Shown: positions 8,695-16,934, counted from the stretch's first letter. The stretch: 53,789 nucleotides of DNA from Streptomyces sp. CBMA29 (GCF_014596445.1 NZ_MECL01000065.1:1-53789); one strand, 5' to 3'. Notes: a model not told the origin generated them from the sequence alone. Made by a program: numbers and translations.

Positions 8695-9837
8695 TCAGTC
8701 GGCCTGTTGGTCGGCGGTGCGCAGGCCCGCCGACCACTTCTCCTCGATGTTGCCGAACCGCCAGACGGCGAAGGCGACGGCCCAGGTGGCGAAGAACAGG
8801 CCCACGATGACGTAGCCGACGATGTTGAGGTCGATGCCGCCGACCCAGTCCCAGAAGGCGCCGTGGAACCCGGCCTTGTCCGCGACCAGGCCGAGGAGTT
8901 CGACGGTGCCGATGATGAGGGCGACGGCGACGGACAGGCCGGTGATGGTCAGGTTGTAGTAGACCTTGCGGACCGGCTTGGAGAACGCCCACTCGTAGGC
9001 GAAGTTCATGAACGAGCCGTCGATGGTGTCCAGCAGCGACATGCCCGCGGCGAAGAGCACCGGGAGGCAGAGGATCGCGTACCAGGGCAGCCCGGACGCC
9101 GCGCCGGAGCCCGCGAGCACCAGCAGCGCGATCTCGGTGGCGGTGTCGAAGCCGAGGCCGAAGAGCAGTCCCAGCGGGTACATCTGCCACGGCTTTGTGA
9201 TCGACTTCATGACCCGGCCCAGCAACCGGTTCATGAAACCGCGGTTGTTGAGCTGCTCCTCCAGCGCTGCCTCGTCGAAGTGGCCCTCGCGCATCTGCCG
9301 GAAGACCTTCCAGATCCCGGCCAGGATCACCAGGTTGATGAAGGCGATGACGTACAGGAAGGTGCCGGAGACGGTGGTGCCGATCCAGCCGGTGACGTTG
9401 TGGAGCTGGGAGTTGTCGTCCTCGACGGGGTTGGCGAGCGCCTTGATGCCGAGCGAGAGCAGGAAGGCCAGGCCGAAGACGATGCTGGAGTGGCCGAGTG
9501 AGAACCAGAAGCCCACCGACAGGGGCCGCTTGCCCTCGCCCATCAGCTTGCGGGTGGTGTTGTCGATCGCCGCGATGTGGTCGGCGTCGAAGGCGTGCCG
9601 CATGCCGAGGGTGTACGCGGTGACGCCGATGCCGATGCCGAAGGACTTGGTGCCGAGGCTGTAGTGCTCGGGGGCCACGATCGCCACCAGCGTGAACCAG
9701 CCGATGACGTGCAGGGCGAGGATGAAGGCGAACATGCCGCCGACCCTCGTCCACTCGGCGCGGGTCATCGAGCCGGCGATGCGGCGCCAGCGGGACCCTG
9801 CTGGTGCCGGTGCGTCCGGAGACGTGGCGGTGGTCAT
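8695..9837 (-). CDS. Nickel/cobalt transporter, NiCoT family (HoxN/NixA)
   Basis: A 380-residue inner-membrane permease taking up Ni2+ and/or Co2+. The family signature HX4DH is present as HAFDADH (residues 81-87: His81, Asp86, His87), followed by IDNTTRKLMG and the second motif GFWFSLGHSS. About eight membrane segments can be read. I chose the ATG at 9837, with AGGA eight bases upstream; the frame continues to 9933 without features. A Nur-like nickel box overlaps the likely -35 region. It follows the cobalt genes cbtB, cbtA and the [2Fe-2S] gene on the same strand, so read-through from the cobalamin riboswitch promoter is also possible. Confidence 0.92.
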   Translation of the reverse strand: MTTATSPDAPAPAGSRWRRIAGSMTRAEWTRVGGMFAFILALHVIGWFTLVAIVAPEHYSLGTKSFGIGIGVTAYTLGMRHAFDADHIAAIDNTTRKLMGEGKRPLSVGFWFSLGHSSIVFGLAFLLSLGIKALANPVEDDNSQLHNVTGWIGTTVSGTFLYVIAFINLVILAGIWKVFRQMREGHFDEAALEEQLNNRGFMNRLLGRVMKSITKPWQMYPLGLLFGLGFDTATEIALLVLAGSGAASGLPWYAILCLPVLFAAGMSLLDTIDGSFMNFAYEWAFSKPVRKVYYNLTITGLSVAVALIIGTVELLGLVADKAGFHGAFWDWVGGIDLNIVGYVIVGLFFATWAVAFAVWRFGNIEEKWSAGLRTADQQAD

Positions 9838-9869
9838 TTCATCAGTCCTTTGTCGAAGCGGGCGAAGCC

Positions 9870-9910
9870 AAGCTAGACGCACCTCAGTCCTAGTTGCAAG
9901 GTACTGGCAA
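9870..9910 (-). promoter_or_regulatory. Promoter with Nur-like nickel box before the NiCoT gene
   Basis: On the plus strand TTGCAA (9894-9899), five bases, then TGGCAA (9905-9910) match the Streptomyces Nur-box pattern TTGCAA-N5-TTGCAA with one change. On the minus strand the first half also serves as a -35 (TTGCAA) with a -10 TAGCTT (9870-9875) 18 bases on. Nickel-bound Nur would therefore cover the promoter. The box consensus is from knowledge of S. coelicolor Nur. Confidence 0.55.
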
Positions 9911-9940
9911 TAAGAATGCCCACCCTGGCCCACCCCAAGC

Positions 9941-10780
9941 TCAGCGGGGTGCCGATACCACCGGCGCGAGGACGCAGTCGCCGCAGAGCCCGCCCGCGCC
10001 CCCCGGCGCGGCCCGGTAGATCAGGCAGCAACTGCGCCGGCGGAAAGGAGCGCCCGGGGCGCCCGGAGCGCCCGTACGCGCCCCCGTGCTCGTACCGCGC
10101 AGCGGCGGCCGGTCCAGCAGCAGGGCGGCCAGTGACCGTACGCGCCCGGCGTCGGCGGGGCGGGCCGCGGCGAGCATGCCGACGGCGCCGTTCAGCGCGG
10201 AGGCGGTGTTGCCCCACAGGATGTGCGGGGACACCTTGAAGGGCGCGAAGGCGTCGGCCAGTTCGCGCACCGGCCCGTCGAGCAGATGGCGGGCGAGGGC
10301 GGCGGCGGGGCCGTCCCCTCCTGCGGGCACGCCGGGAGCCGTGTCCTGGTCTGTGTCCTGGGCTGTGTCCTGAGGCGCGTGCGGCAGCGACAGCGGGAAG
10401 GGGCCGCCGAGGACCGGCTGCCAGCGCAGATCGGCGAGCCGCAGGCCCGCCGCGACCTCGCCGCGCAGGACCGCGAGGGCCAGCGTCGGCGACAGCACCC
10501 GGGCGACCAGGCCGAGGTGGGCCACGGACGCGGCGACCCGCGGCTCGACGGCCTCCGCCTCCCGGCCGCCCGCCGCCGCGAGGTACCGCCTGACGCCCGC
10601 CACCCGGTCACCGAGCGCGGGTCCGCCGTCGGCCAGTTCACCCATCGACCGCCAGGGGGCGCCGGTCCCGGAATCGGCGCGGTGCTCCTCGGCCGCGAAG
10701 AACGGGCCGAGGGCCGCGAGATCCGCCGTCCGGGACGCCTCGGCGGGCGGCTCGGACGGCGGCGGTGCGTCGTCGTTCAT
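9941..10780 (-). CDS. FhuF-like [2Fe-2S] protein in the cobalt operon
   Basis: A 279-residue soluble protein. The C-terminus carries Cys-Cys, thirteen residues, Cys, two residues, Cys (SCCLIYR ... LCGDCVLAP), the arrangement of the FhuF-type [2Fe-2S] cluster used by ferric-siderophore reductases. The N-terminal two thirds are Ala/Leu-rich with only weak FhuF resemblance. The start at ATG 10780 lies four bases past the cbtA stop, so it belongs to the riboswitch-controlled cobalt operon and not to an iron locus. A redox role in cobalt or corrinoid handling is inference; a conventional siderophore reductase is the alternative. Confidence 0.75.
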   Translation of the reverse strand: MNDDAPPPSEPPAEASRTADLAALGPFFAAEEHRADSGTGAPWRSMGELADGGPALGDRVAGVRRYLAAAGGREAEAVEPRVAASVAHLGLVARVLSPTLALAVLRGEVAAGLRLADLRWQPVLGGPFPLSLPHAPQDTAQDTDQDTAPGVPAGGDGPAAALARHLLDGPVRELADAFAPFKVSPHILWGNTASALNGAVGMLAAARPADAGRVRSLAALLLDRPPLRGTSTGARTGAPGAPGAPFRRRSCCLIYRAAPGGAGGLCGDCVLAPVVSAPR

Positions 10781-10784
10781 CGGT

Positions 10785-11648
10785 TCACGCGCTGACCGGG
10801 TCCGTCCTGCCGGTCTGCGCGGCGGGGGCGGTGCGCGAGGCAAGCACCCGCTCGGCCAGCGGGCCGAAGGCCAGCCCGATCACCGTCCACAGCAGAAGCT
10901 GCGCGGCCACCGAGTAGAACCGGAAGGAGAACATCACGTCGGCGGGGAATCCCGGATACACGATCCGGCCCTTGTCGTCGGTGAGCGGCAGCGGCGTCTC
11001 CGTCGCGTGGTTGCCGAAATTCTCCTTGTTGTACGCCAGGTGGCCCAGTTGCGGCAGCAGCGCCATCACCACGCCGATCGCGACGACGAAGGCGGCGCCG
11101 GCGAGCAGGGTCGCGTTCCAGTTCCCGAACCGCGCCTGGAGCCTTCTGCCGAGCAGCGCCGCCCCGACCAGAAAGGCCAGCGAACACACGACCATCACCA
11201 GATAGAGCCCGGTGCGGTCCTTGATGGTGTCCTCGTGCCCGATGGCGGGCGGGTTCGCCGGGTACTTGAGGAACGGCACCAGGTAGATGCCGAGGAATCC
11301 GCCGCCCGCGACCAGCAGGGCGAGATTGCGTGCCCGCAGATTGCCGACGCGTCCCAGGCACACCGCGTAGGCGACCGCGAAGAGCGCGCCCATGGCCATG
11401 CCGAAGAAGATCATGCCGACGCCGATGCCCACGTCCGCCTGGACGGTGCGGCTGAACAGTTCGTGTCCCGCGTGCTCCATCGGCAGCCCGGCGGCTTTGT
11501 CGAGCGCGGCCTGCGCGTCGTCCCTGCCGCTCTCGTAGTCGATCGCTTTACCGATCTCCGGCTCCGCGAAGATCCGCGCGAAGAGGAATGCGAGCAGCCC
11601 TGCGACTGCGCCGACGACTATGCCGCGCAGGATGAGTTTCTTTTCCAT
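10785..11648 (-). CDS. cbtA: Cobalt transporter subunit CbtA
   Basis: A 287-residue membrane protein of the CbtA family, found predominantly under cobalamin riboswitches and proposed to take up cobalt. Around six membrane segments are readable, beginning with ILRGIVVGAVAGLLAFLFAR. Conserved features include HAGHELFSRTVQADVG near residue 60, FLKYPANPPAIG at about 130, and a C-terminal hydrophobic segment. The start ATG at 11648 follows cbtB by 33 bases. Transport itself is predicted from the family and not shown biochemically. Confidence 0.9.
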   Translation of the reverse strand: MEKKLILRGIVVGAVAGLLAFLFARIFAEPEIGKAIDYESGRDDAQAALDKAAGLPMEHAGHELFSRTVQADVGIGVGMIFFGMAMGALFAVAYAVCLGRVGNLRARNLALLVAGGGFLGIYLVPFLKYPANPPAIGHEDTIKDRTGLYLVMVVCSLAFLVGAALLGRRLQARFGNWNATLLAGAAFVVAIGVVMALLPQLGHLAYNKENFGNHATETPLPLTDDKGRIVYPGFPADVMFSFRFYSVAAQLLLWTVIGLAFGPLAERVLASRTAPAAQTGRTDPVSA

Positions 11649-11681
11649 GTCGAATTGTCCGTCTGTTCTGTCGGCGCGAAC

Positions 11682-11897
11682 TCAGTGGCAGGGGAAACCG
11701 AGGAAGTGCCGGGCGTCGTGGACGAACTCGTGGATGTGCGTGTCCTTGCCGAAGACGCTGACCGCGCCTTGGTCGACACCGATGAAGTAGTAGACGGCGA
11801 ACGCCAGGATCGCGGTGCCTACCAGCCACATCACGGCCTTCGAGACCGGCAGGACAACCGGTGTGGCGGTGGTGGTGGGAGCGGACACGGAGCTCAC
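11682..11897 (-). CDS. cbtB: Cobalt transporter subunit CbtB
   Basis: A 71-residue protein with one membrane segment (VMWLVGTAILAFAVYYFIG, about residues 22-40) and a His-rich C-terminus (HIHEFVHDARHF, ending FPCH) that fits metal binding. This is the standard CbtB architecture and it always accompanies CbtA. The GTG at 11897 has GGAGG seven bases upstream; the upstream frame belongs to the riboswitch leader. It is the first gene of the operon controlled by the cobalamin riboswitch. Confidence 0.9.
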   Translation of the reverse strand: MSSVSAPTTTATPVVLPVSKAVMWLVGTAILAFAVYYFIGVDQGAVSVFGKDTHIHEFVHDARHFLGFPCH

Positions 11898-11947
11898 GGG
11901 TGGGCCTCCTTCAGGGATTCGGCGTCCCTCGATCGAATGGGGCGTTT

Positions 11948-12046
11948 GTGACGGCGGAGTATCTGACTCACCGGCCACCTCCTCGATGCCCGGCTACACA
12001 GTGGCGCGACCGTGCTGGATTTTCACCAGCTTCCTCACGCCATCAC
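11948..12046 (-). promoter_or_regulatory. Cobalamin (B12) riboswitch upstream of cbtB
   Basis: On the minus strand the leader holds GGTGAAAATCC, the B12 box GCCACTGT and the downstream element AGTCAGATAC, in the right order. A closing P1 helix is visible: GTGATGGCG (12038-12046) pairs with CGCCGTCAC (11948-11956) with one wobble. The element ends about 50 bases before the cbtB GTG, so it could act on translation initiation. Coenzyme B12 should turn off the cobalt uptake genes. Confidence 0.88.
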
Positions 12047-12138
12047 GTAATTGAGCGTAGGGGCTGTCGAACAGGCACGTCAATCGGGCCTGCGACGTTG
12101 TGACATACGCCCCTGACCGCTGTGCGAGACTCCGGACC

Positions 12139-12912
12139 GTGAAACAGATCTTCGTCATCGGTATCGGGGCGGGCGACCCGGATCAGCTCACCCTCCAGGC
12201 CGTGCGGGCGATCGGCCGCACCGAGGTGTTCTTCCTCCTCGACAAGGGTGAGGAGAAGGCCGATCTGGTCGCGTTGCGCGAGGAGATCCTGCGGCAGCAC
12301 GCCGTACGGCCGCACCGCGTGGTCGTCGCGCGCGACCCGGAGCGCGACCGGGACCGGACGACTCCCGGCTACGCGAACGCGGTTGACGACTGGCGGCGGC
12401 GCCGTGCCGACATCTACGAGCGGCTGATCGCCGGGGAACTGCCGGACGACGGCTGCGGGGCGTTCCTCGTCTGGGGCGATCCGGCCCTGTACGACAGCAC
12501 GTTGGGCATTCTCGAAGAGGTGCACGGCCGGGGGAGCGCCGCGTTCGAGTGGACGGTCGTGCCCGGCGTCAGCAGCGTCTCGTCGCTGGCCGCCAAGCAC
12601 CGCACGGGCCTCAACCAGGTCGGTCGGCCGGTGCAGATCACCACCGGGCGCAGGCTCGCCGACGGCGGGCTGCCGGACGGCGTGGACGACGTGGTGGTGA
12701 TGCTGGACGCCCACCAGACCTTCGGGCGCTTCACCGGCCAGGGGCTGGAGATCTACTGGGGCGCGTATCTCGGCACGCCCGACGAGATCCTGCTGTCCGG
12801 ACCGCTGGACGACGCCCTCGCGCTACGGATCAGCGACGTACGGGCGCGGGCCAGGGCGCGCAAGGGCTGGATCATGGACACGTATCTGCTGCGGCGCGGC
12901 GTCCCCACGTGA
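12139..12912 (+). CDS. cobF: Precorrin-6A synthase (deacetylating) CobF
   Basis: A 257-residue SAM-dependent methyltransferase of aerobic cobalamin synthesis. It methylates C1 of precorrin-5 and removes the acetyl group. The tetrapyrrole-methylase fold is clear: FVIGIGAGDPDQLTLQA at 4-20, VWGDPALYDSTLGI mid-way and VPGVSSVSSLAAKH after it. The GTG at 12139 starts the family N-terminus; a longer frame to 12100 lacks support. Its stop overlaps the cobK start. It diverges from the riboswitch-controlled cbt operon; no riboswitch is seen on its own strand. Confidence 0.92.
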   Translation: MKQIFVIGIGAGDPDQLTLQAVRAIGRTEVFFLLDKGEEKADLVALREEILRQHAVRPHRVVVARDPERDRDRTTPGYANAVDDWRRRRADIYERLIAGELPDDGCGAFLVWGDPALYDSTLGILEEVHGRGSAAFEWTVVPGVSSVSSLAAKHRTGLNQVGRPVQITTGRRLADGGLPDGVDDVVVMLDAHQTFGRFTGQGLEIYWGAYLGTPDEILLSGPLDDALALRISDVRARARARKGWIMDTYLLRRGVPT

Positions 12913-13676
12913 CGTCGCCCGGCGCGGAGTCGAGACATGTGCTGATCCTCGGCGGTACGGGGGAGGCCCGGCGGCTCGCGGCGCTGCTCGCGGCCGATCC
13001 GGGGTTTGTGCCGACGAGTTCGCTGGCCGGGCGGGTCGCGGAGCCCCGGCTGCCGGACGGCCGGGTCAGGATCGGTGGCTTCGGGGGAGCGGACGGGCTG
13101 GCCCGCTGGCTGCGTGAGGAGCGGGTGGACGTGGTGGTCGACGCCACGCATCCCTTCGCCGCCGTCATCAGCGCCCGCGCGGCCGAGGCGGCCCGCGCCG
13201 TACGCCTGCCGCTGTTCGTGCTGCGCCGGCCGGGCTGGGCGGCCGGTCCCGGTGACCGCTGGCACTGGGCCGACTCCGTCGCGGACGCGGCGGCCCTGCT
13301 GCCGGGCCTCGGGAGCCGTCCCTTCCTGACCACGGGGCGCGGCGACCTCGCGGCCTTCGCCGCGGCGCCCGCCTCGTTCCTGCTGGCGCGCTCGGTCGAC
13401 CGACCCGATCCGCCGCTTCCCCCGCACGTCCATGTCCTGCTGGCACGCGGCCCGTTCACGGTGGAGTCCGAACGCGCGCTGCTGCGCGAGCACCGGATCG
13501 ACGTCCTGGTCACCAAGGACAGCGGCGGCGCCGCGACCGCCCCCAAACTCACGGCGGCCCGTGAGGCGGGCATTCCCGTCCTGATCGTCCGCCGCCCGCC
13601 CCCGCCGGAGTCCGTCCCCGTCGTCGCGACCCCCGCGGAGGCGGTCAGCCGGCTGCGTGCCCCACTCAGGCGCTAG
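12909..13676 (+). CDS. cobK: Precorrin-6A reductase CobK
   Basis: A 255-residue NADPH-dependent reductase that converts precorrin-6A to precorrin-6B, the step after CobF. Recognisable parts are HVLILGGTGEARRLAALL near the start, DVVVDATHPFAA about residue 80, FLTTGRGDL at about 140 and the C-terminal VTKDSGG/PKLTAAREAGIPV. The GTG at 12909 overlaps the cobF stop (GTGA), so the two consecutive pathway enzymes are translationally coupled. The remaining cob genes are not in the window. Confidence 0.92.
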   Translation: MTSPGAESRHVLILGGTGEARRLAALLAADPGFVPTSSLAGRVAEPRLPDGRVRIGGFGGADGLARWLREERVDVVVDATHPFAAVISARAAEAARAVRLPLFVLRRPGWAAGPGDRWHWADSVADAAALLPGLGSRPFLTTGRGDLAAFAAAPASFLLARSVDRPDPPLPPHVHVLLARGPFTVESERALLREHRIDVLVTKDSGGAATAPKLTAAREAGIPVLIVRRPPPPESVPVVATPAEAVSRLRAPLRR

Positions 13677-14064
13677 CCGCCTCCGTGGGGGTGGCCGTTC
13701 CCGCGAGGACCTGGTCGCGGTGGGTCCGCGCCGTGACCATCAGGGCGTCGAGGGTGTCGCGGGTGCGGACGAGGTCGTCGATATGGGCTGAGAGGCGGTC
13801 GCGCTCCAGGGCCATCCGGTCGAGGGCGGCGTCGGAGTTCTCCTCGCTGGGGGAGTCGACGCAAGGGAGCAGTTCGGCGATGGTGCGGCTGGACAGGCCC
13901 GCCGCGTAGAGGCGTTGGATGAAGGCGACGCGCTCGACCTCCTCGTCCGTGTAGTGCCGCTGTCCGCTGCCGCTGCGCACGCTGGTGAGCAGTCCCTGCT
14001 CTTCGTAGTAGCGCACGGACCGCACGCTGACCCCGGCCCGCGCCGCGAGTTCCCCGATCCGCAC
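13666..14064 (-). CDS. MerR-family transcriptional regulator
   Basis: A 132-residue regulator. The winged helix-turn-helix is at the N-terminus (MRIGELAARAGVSVRSVRYY), followed by the usual GQRHY and a dimerising coiled coil. There is one Cys only (LLPCVDS), so a classical metal or redox centre is not evident; a small-molecule effector is more likely. It diverges from the old yellow enzyme gene, with a MerR-style stretched promoter between them, and its end overlaps the cobK end by eleven bases. Confidence 0.9.
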   Translation of the reverse strand: MRIGELAARAGVSVRSVRYYEEQGLLTSVRSGSGQRHYTDEEVERVAFIQRLYAAGLSSRTIAELLPCVDSPSEENSDAALDRMALERDRLSAHIDDLVRTRDTLDALMVTARTHRDQVLAGTATPTEAASA

Positions 14065-14109
14065 GGTGTCCTCCCGCGTGTGTGATGGCTATGTCCTGCG
14101 TCACAGAGC

Positions 14110-14140
14110 TTGCCTCTGACGTCAGTGTCAGGTTTTAGCG
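14110..14140 (+). promoter_or_regulatory. MerR-type promoter/operator for the alkene reductase gene
   Basis: A -35-like TTGCCT (14110-14115) and a -10-like TTAGCG (14135-14140) are separated by 19 bases, the over-long spacing MerR regulators correct by twisting DNA. The spacer contains the perfect palindrome CTGACGTCAG (14116-14125) and a further GTGTCAGG half. The divergent MerR gene starts 45 bases away. Confidence 0.5.
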
Positions 14141-14205
14141 TAACAGTCGCGTCCGGGAGACCGGGCGATACGGACAGCGACGCGATACGCATGAAGGAGC
14201 CCGAC

Positions 14206-15279
14206 GTGACGAACCTCTTCACCAGCTACCGGCTCGGCGGTCTGACCCTGCCCAACCGGCTGGTCATGGCCCCGATGACCCGGGTCAGGGCCGCGGCGGG
14301 CGGGCTGGCGACACCGTCGATGGCGGCCTATTACGCCCAGCGGGCGACCGCCGGGCTGATCGTCAGCGAGGGCGTGCAGCCGAGCGCGATCGGACAGTCC
14401 AACCCGGGCACGCCGGGGCTGCACACGGACGAGCAGACCGCCGCGTGGCGCCCGGTGACCGACGCCGTGCACGCCAGCGGCGGCCGGATCTTCGCCCAGC
14501 TCATGCACGGCGGCCGGGTCTCGCACCCCGACACCATCGGGACGCTGCCGGTCGGCCCCTCGGCCGTCGCCGCCGTGGGAGACGTGTTCACCCCGACCGG
14601 CCCGCAGCCCGCCCCGACGCCCCGGGCCCTGGAGACCGCCGAGATCCCCGAGCACGCGCGGTCGTACGGCGACGCCGCCCGCCGCGCGGTCGACGCCGGA
14701 TTCGACGGGGTGGAACTGCACGGCGCCAACGGCTATCTGATCTCGCAGTTCCTCTCGTCCAACGCCAACCTGCGCACCGACGGGTACGGCGGCTCGGTCG
14801 TGAACCGGATCCGCTTCGCCGTCGAGGCGGTCGCCGCCACCGTCGACGCCGTCGGCGCGGACCGCACCGGCATCCGGCTCTCGCCGGGCGCCGCCTTCTG
14901 GGGCGTCCGGGAGGACGACGTACCGGAGCTGTACGCGGCGCTGCTCACCGAACTGGCGGCGCTCTCGCCCGCCTACGTGCACCTGGAAGCCACCGCGGAC
15001 GAGGACGTGCTGATCGCCCTGCGCAAGGCGTGGCCCGGAACCCTGATCATGAACCCCGTGCTGCCGATGGGTCCCAAGCAGACGGGCCGGGACGAGGCGG
15101 ACCACTGGCTCGGTCTTGGCGCCGACCTGATCAGCTTCGGCCGCGGCTTCATCGCCAACCCCGACCTGGTCGAGCGGCTGCGCGTCGGCCTGCCGCTGGC
15201 CCCCGTCGACGAGGCCACGTACTACCAGGGCGGCGACGCGGGCTATCTCACGTACTCCTCCCACCAGTACGCGGCCTGA
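14206..15279 (+). CDS. Alkene reductase, old yellow enzyme family
   Basis: A 357-residue FMN-dependent NAD(P)H oxidoreductase of the NemA type, which reduces activated C=C bonds or nitro groups of electrophiles. The barrel signature is complete: LPNRLVMAPMTR near 18, AQLMHGGRVS near 100, the substrate-binding pair His172/Asn175 in HGANGYL, and the phosphate-binding GADLISFGRGFIANPDLV near 310. I chose the GTG at 14206: AAGGAG lies six bases before it, within an ATG at 14191 that would otherwise be the start. Probably induced through the divergent MerR regulator in electrophile stress. Confidence 0.9.
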   Translation: MTNLFTSYRLGGLTLPNRLVMAPMTRVRAAAGGLATPSMAAYYAQRATAGLIVSEGVQPSAIGQSNPGTPGLHTDEQTAAWRPVTDAVHASGGRIFAQLMHGGRVSHPDTIGTLPVGPSAVAAVGDVFTPTGPQPAPTPRALETAEIPEHARSYGDAARRAVDAGFDGVELHGANGYLISQFLSSNANLRTDGYGGSVVNRIRFAVEAVAATVDAVGADRTGIRLSPGAAFWGVREDDVPELYAALLTELAALSPAYVHLEATADEDVLIALRKAWPGTLIMNPVLPMGPKQTGRDEADHWLGLGADLISFGRGFIANPDLVERLRVGLPLAPVDEATYYQGGDAGYLTYSSHQYAA

Positions 15280-15293
15280 GATCCCTCCGTCGG

Positions 15294-16187
15294 TCAGGCG
15301 GCCTTGACCGCGGGCTTGAGGACGTCCTCGCACCACTGCCGGAGCGTGGTGGGGGTGTCCACGGCGTGCTGCGGGGTGCGGGTGATCCCGCTGTCGAGGC
15401 CGCCGTCTTTGGCGATCGCCATCTCCAGCATGCCCTGGGCGATGGCCTCGGACGCGCCCGCGCTGAGGAACCGCTCCTTGAACGGCCCCGTCGGGACCTG
15501 CTGGTAGCGGACCGGGAAGCCGAGGACGTTGGAGATCACGGCGGCCGTGTCATTCTGCGACAGGTCCTCGGGGCCAAGTACCGGTACGTCCTCCCGGCCG
15601 CTCCACGAGCGGTCGAGCAGCAGGCGGGCGGCGACGGCGGCGATGTCGCCGGTGGCCACCGTGGGCAGCGCGCGGTCGGGGGAGAGCGCGTTGAAGAACA
15701 CGCCCTGCTCCTTGATCACTTGGGCCTGGCGCAGCAGATTGTCCATGAAGCTGGGCAGATTCAGGGACCGGAAGGCCGCGCCGGTCTCCGCGAGTCGGTC
15801 GTCCAGGGCCAGTGTGGCGGTCGCATGCCCTGCCCGGTCCGCGAACGCGGTGCCGCGGCCCAGAGCGCTGACGCTCACGACGTGCTTGACGCCGTAGGCG
15901 CGGATCGCCTCGACGGCGGGCCGGGCGAAGTCGGAGTACACCTCGTCTAGGGTGGCCGCGTGGTGGTTGGGCGGCGGCAGCCAGAACAGCGCGTCGGCGC
16001 CGTCGAGGGCGCGGGCCACGGCCTCGGGGTCGCCGTGCGAGCCCTGGACCACCTCCGCGCGCTCGCGGACGCCGGCGTTCAGTCTGGCGGGATCGCGCAC
16101 GACGACGCGGACCGGTTCGTCGGCGGCGAGGACGCGGTCGACCACCTGGTGTCCGATGTTTCCGGTAGGTGCGGTGATGACGATCAT
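15294..16187 (-). CDS. NmrA-like NAD(P)-binding protein (atypical SDR)
   Basis: A 297-residue protein. The N-terminus has the Rossmann nucleotide loop of atypical SDRs, APTGNIGHQVVDRVL (residues 5-19), then RVVVRDPARL. Mid-protein NLPSFMDNLLRQ resembles the QOR2/NmrA group, which bind NAD(P) and either reduce quinones or sense redox state. The Tyr-x-x-x-Lys pair of classical SDRs is absent. The ATG at 16187 has GGAG seven bases upstream. It diverges from a TetR gene across a strong palindrome, so it is probably the target of that regulator. Confidence 0.87.
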   Translation of the reverse strand: MIVITAPTGNIGHQVVDRVLAADEPVRVVVRDPARLNAGVRERAEVVQGSHGDPEAVARALDGADALFWLPPPNHHAATLDEVYSDFARPAVEAIRAYGVKHVVSVSALGRGTAFADRAGHATATLALDDRLAETGAAFRSLNLPSFMDNLLRQAQVIKEQGVFFNALSPDRALPTVATGDIAAVAARLLLDRSWSGREDVPVLGPEDLSQNDTAAVISNVLGFPVRYQQVPTGPFKERFLSAGASEAIAQGMLEMAIAKDGGLDSGITRTPQHAVDTPTTLRQWCEDVLKPAVKAA

Positions 16188-16225
16188 GAGTTCACTCCAG
16201 CGGCATGGGAAACGGTCGCTCGAAC

Positions 16226-16252
16226 AAGTAAACTCTACCGTACCGTTTACTT
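16226..16252. promoter_or_regulatory. Putative TetR operator between the NmrA-like and TetR genes
   Basis: The arms AAGTAAAC (16226-16233) and GTTTACTT (16245-16252) are exact inverted repeats 11 bases apart. They sit midway between the two divergent starts, 39 and 17 bases away. The position suits autoregulation and co-repression of the divergent oxidoreductase gene. Confidence 0.7.
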
Positions 16253-16268
16253 TTGAGGATGCAAGCCG

Positions 16269-16913
16269 ATGACCGAAGAAGGCGGCCCGCGCCAGCGCGG
16301 GGAGCAGCGACGAGGCGAGGAGTTGCGGCGCCACATCCTGTTCATGGCCAAGGACGTGTTTCTCGAGGCCGGGTACGAGCGCGCCTCGATGGACGCCGTC
16401 GCGGCCCGCGCGGGGACGTCCAAACGGTCGCTGTACGCGCATTTCGAGAACAAGGACAAGCTGTTCCTCGCCGTCCTCGGCCTCGTCCGCGAGCTGTACC
16501 TCGGCAAGCTGCGGACCCCCGACGCGTACTCCGCGGACCCCGCGGAGGCGGTCGCGCTGTTCTGCGCCCGCTTCCTCCAGCTCATGACGTGGGAGACCCA
16601 GGTGCGCACCTGTCGGCTGAGCATCGCGGCGGCCGAACGGCTGCCCGCCAGCTCGCGCGCCTACTTCGACGCCATGTTCGCCACCACCCAGGAGCGGCTG
16701 GCCGCGTATCTGGTCGAGCACTACGACACCACGGCGGCCGACGCCCTCGCGCAGGACCTGCTCGCCCGCACCGTACTGCCGCGCGTGTTCCGCACCCTGC
16801 TCAATGTCGAGGACGCGACCAAGGGCATGCCGCAGGACGACGCGCTCGCCGACCACGTCGACCTGCCCGGTATCCGGCGGGTGGTCGCGGGGGCGCTGCC
16901 CGTACCGGAATAG
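16269..16913 (+). CDS. TetR-family transcriptional regulator
   Basis: A 214-residue regulator. The N-terminal helix-turn-helix reads MDAVAARAGTSKRSLYAHF (about residues 42-60), preceded by AKDVFLEAGYERAS. The C-terminal ligand domain is of the TetR_C_7-like AefR type (VALFCARFLQLM, RLSIAAAERLP). It starts 17 bases from a 27-bp palindrome shared with the divergent NmrA-like gene, which suggests local control. The inducer is unknown. It converges on the Fur-type gene with about 20 bases between stops. Confidence 0.92.
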   Translation: MTEEGGPRQRGEQRRGEELRRHILFMAKDVFLEAGYERASMDAVAARAGTSKRSLYAHFENKDKLFLAVLGLVRELYLGKLRTPDAYSADPAEAVALFCARFLQLMTWETQVRTCRLSIAAAERLPASSRAYFDAMFATTQERLAAYLVEHYDTTAADALAQDLLARTVLPRVFRTLLNVEDATKGMPQDDALADHVDLPGIRRVVAGALPVPE

Positions 16914-16934
16914 GGGCGCGAACAGGGGCGCGCT

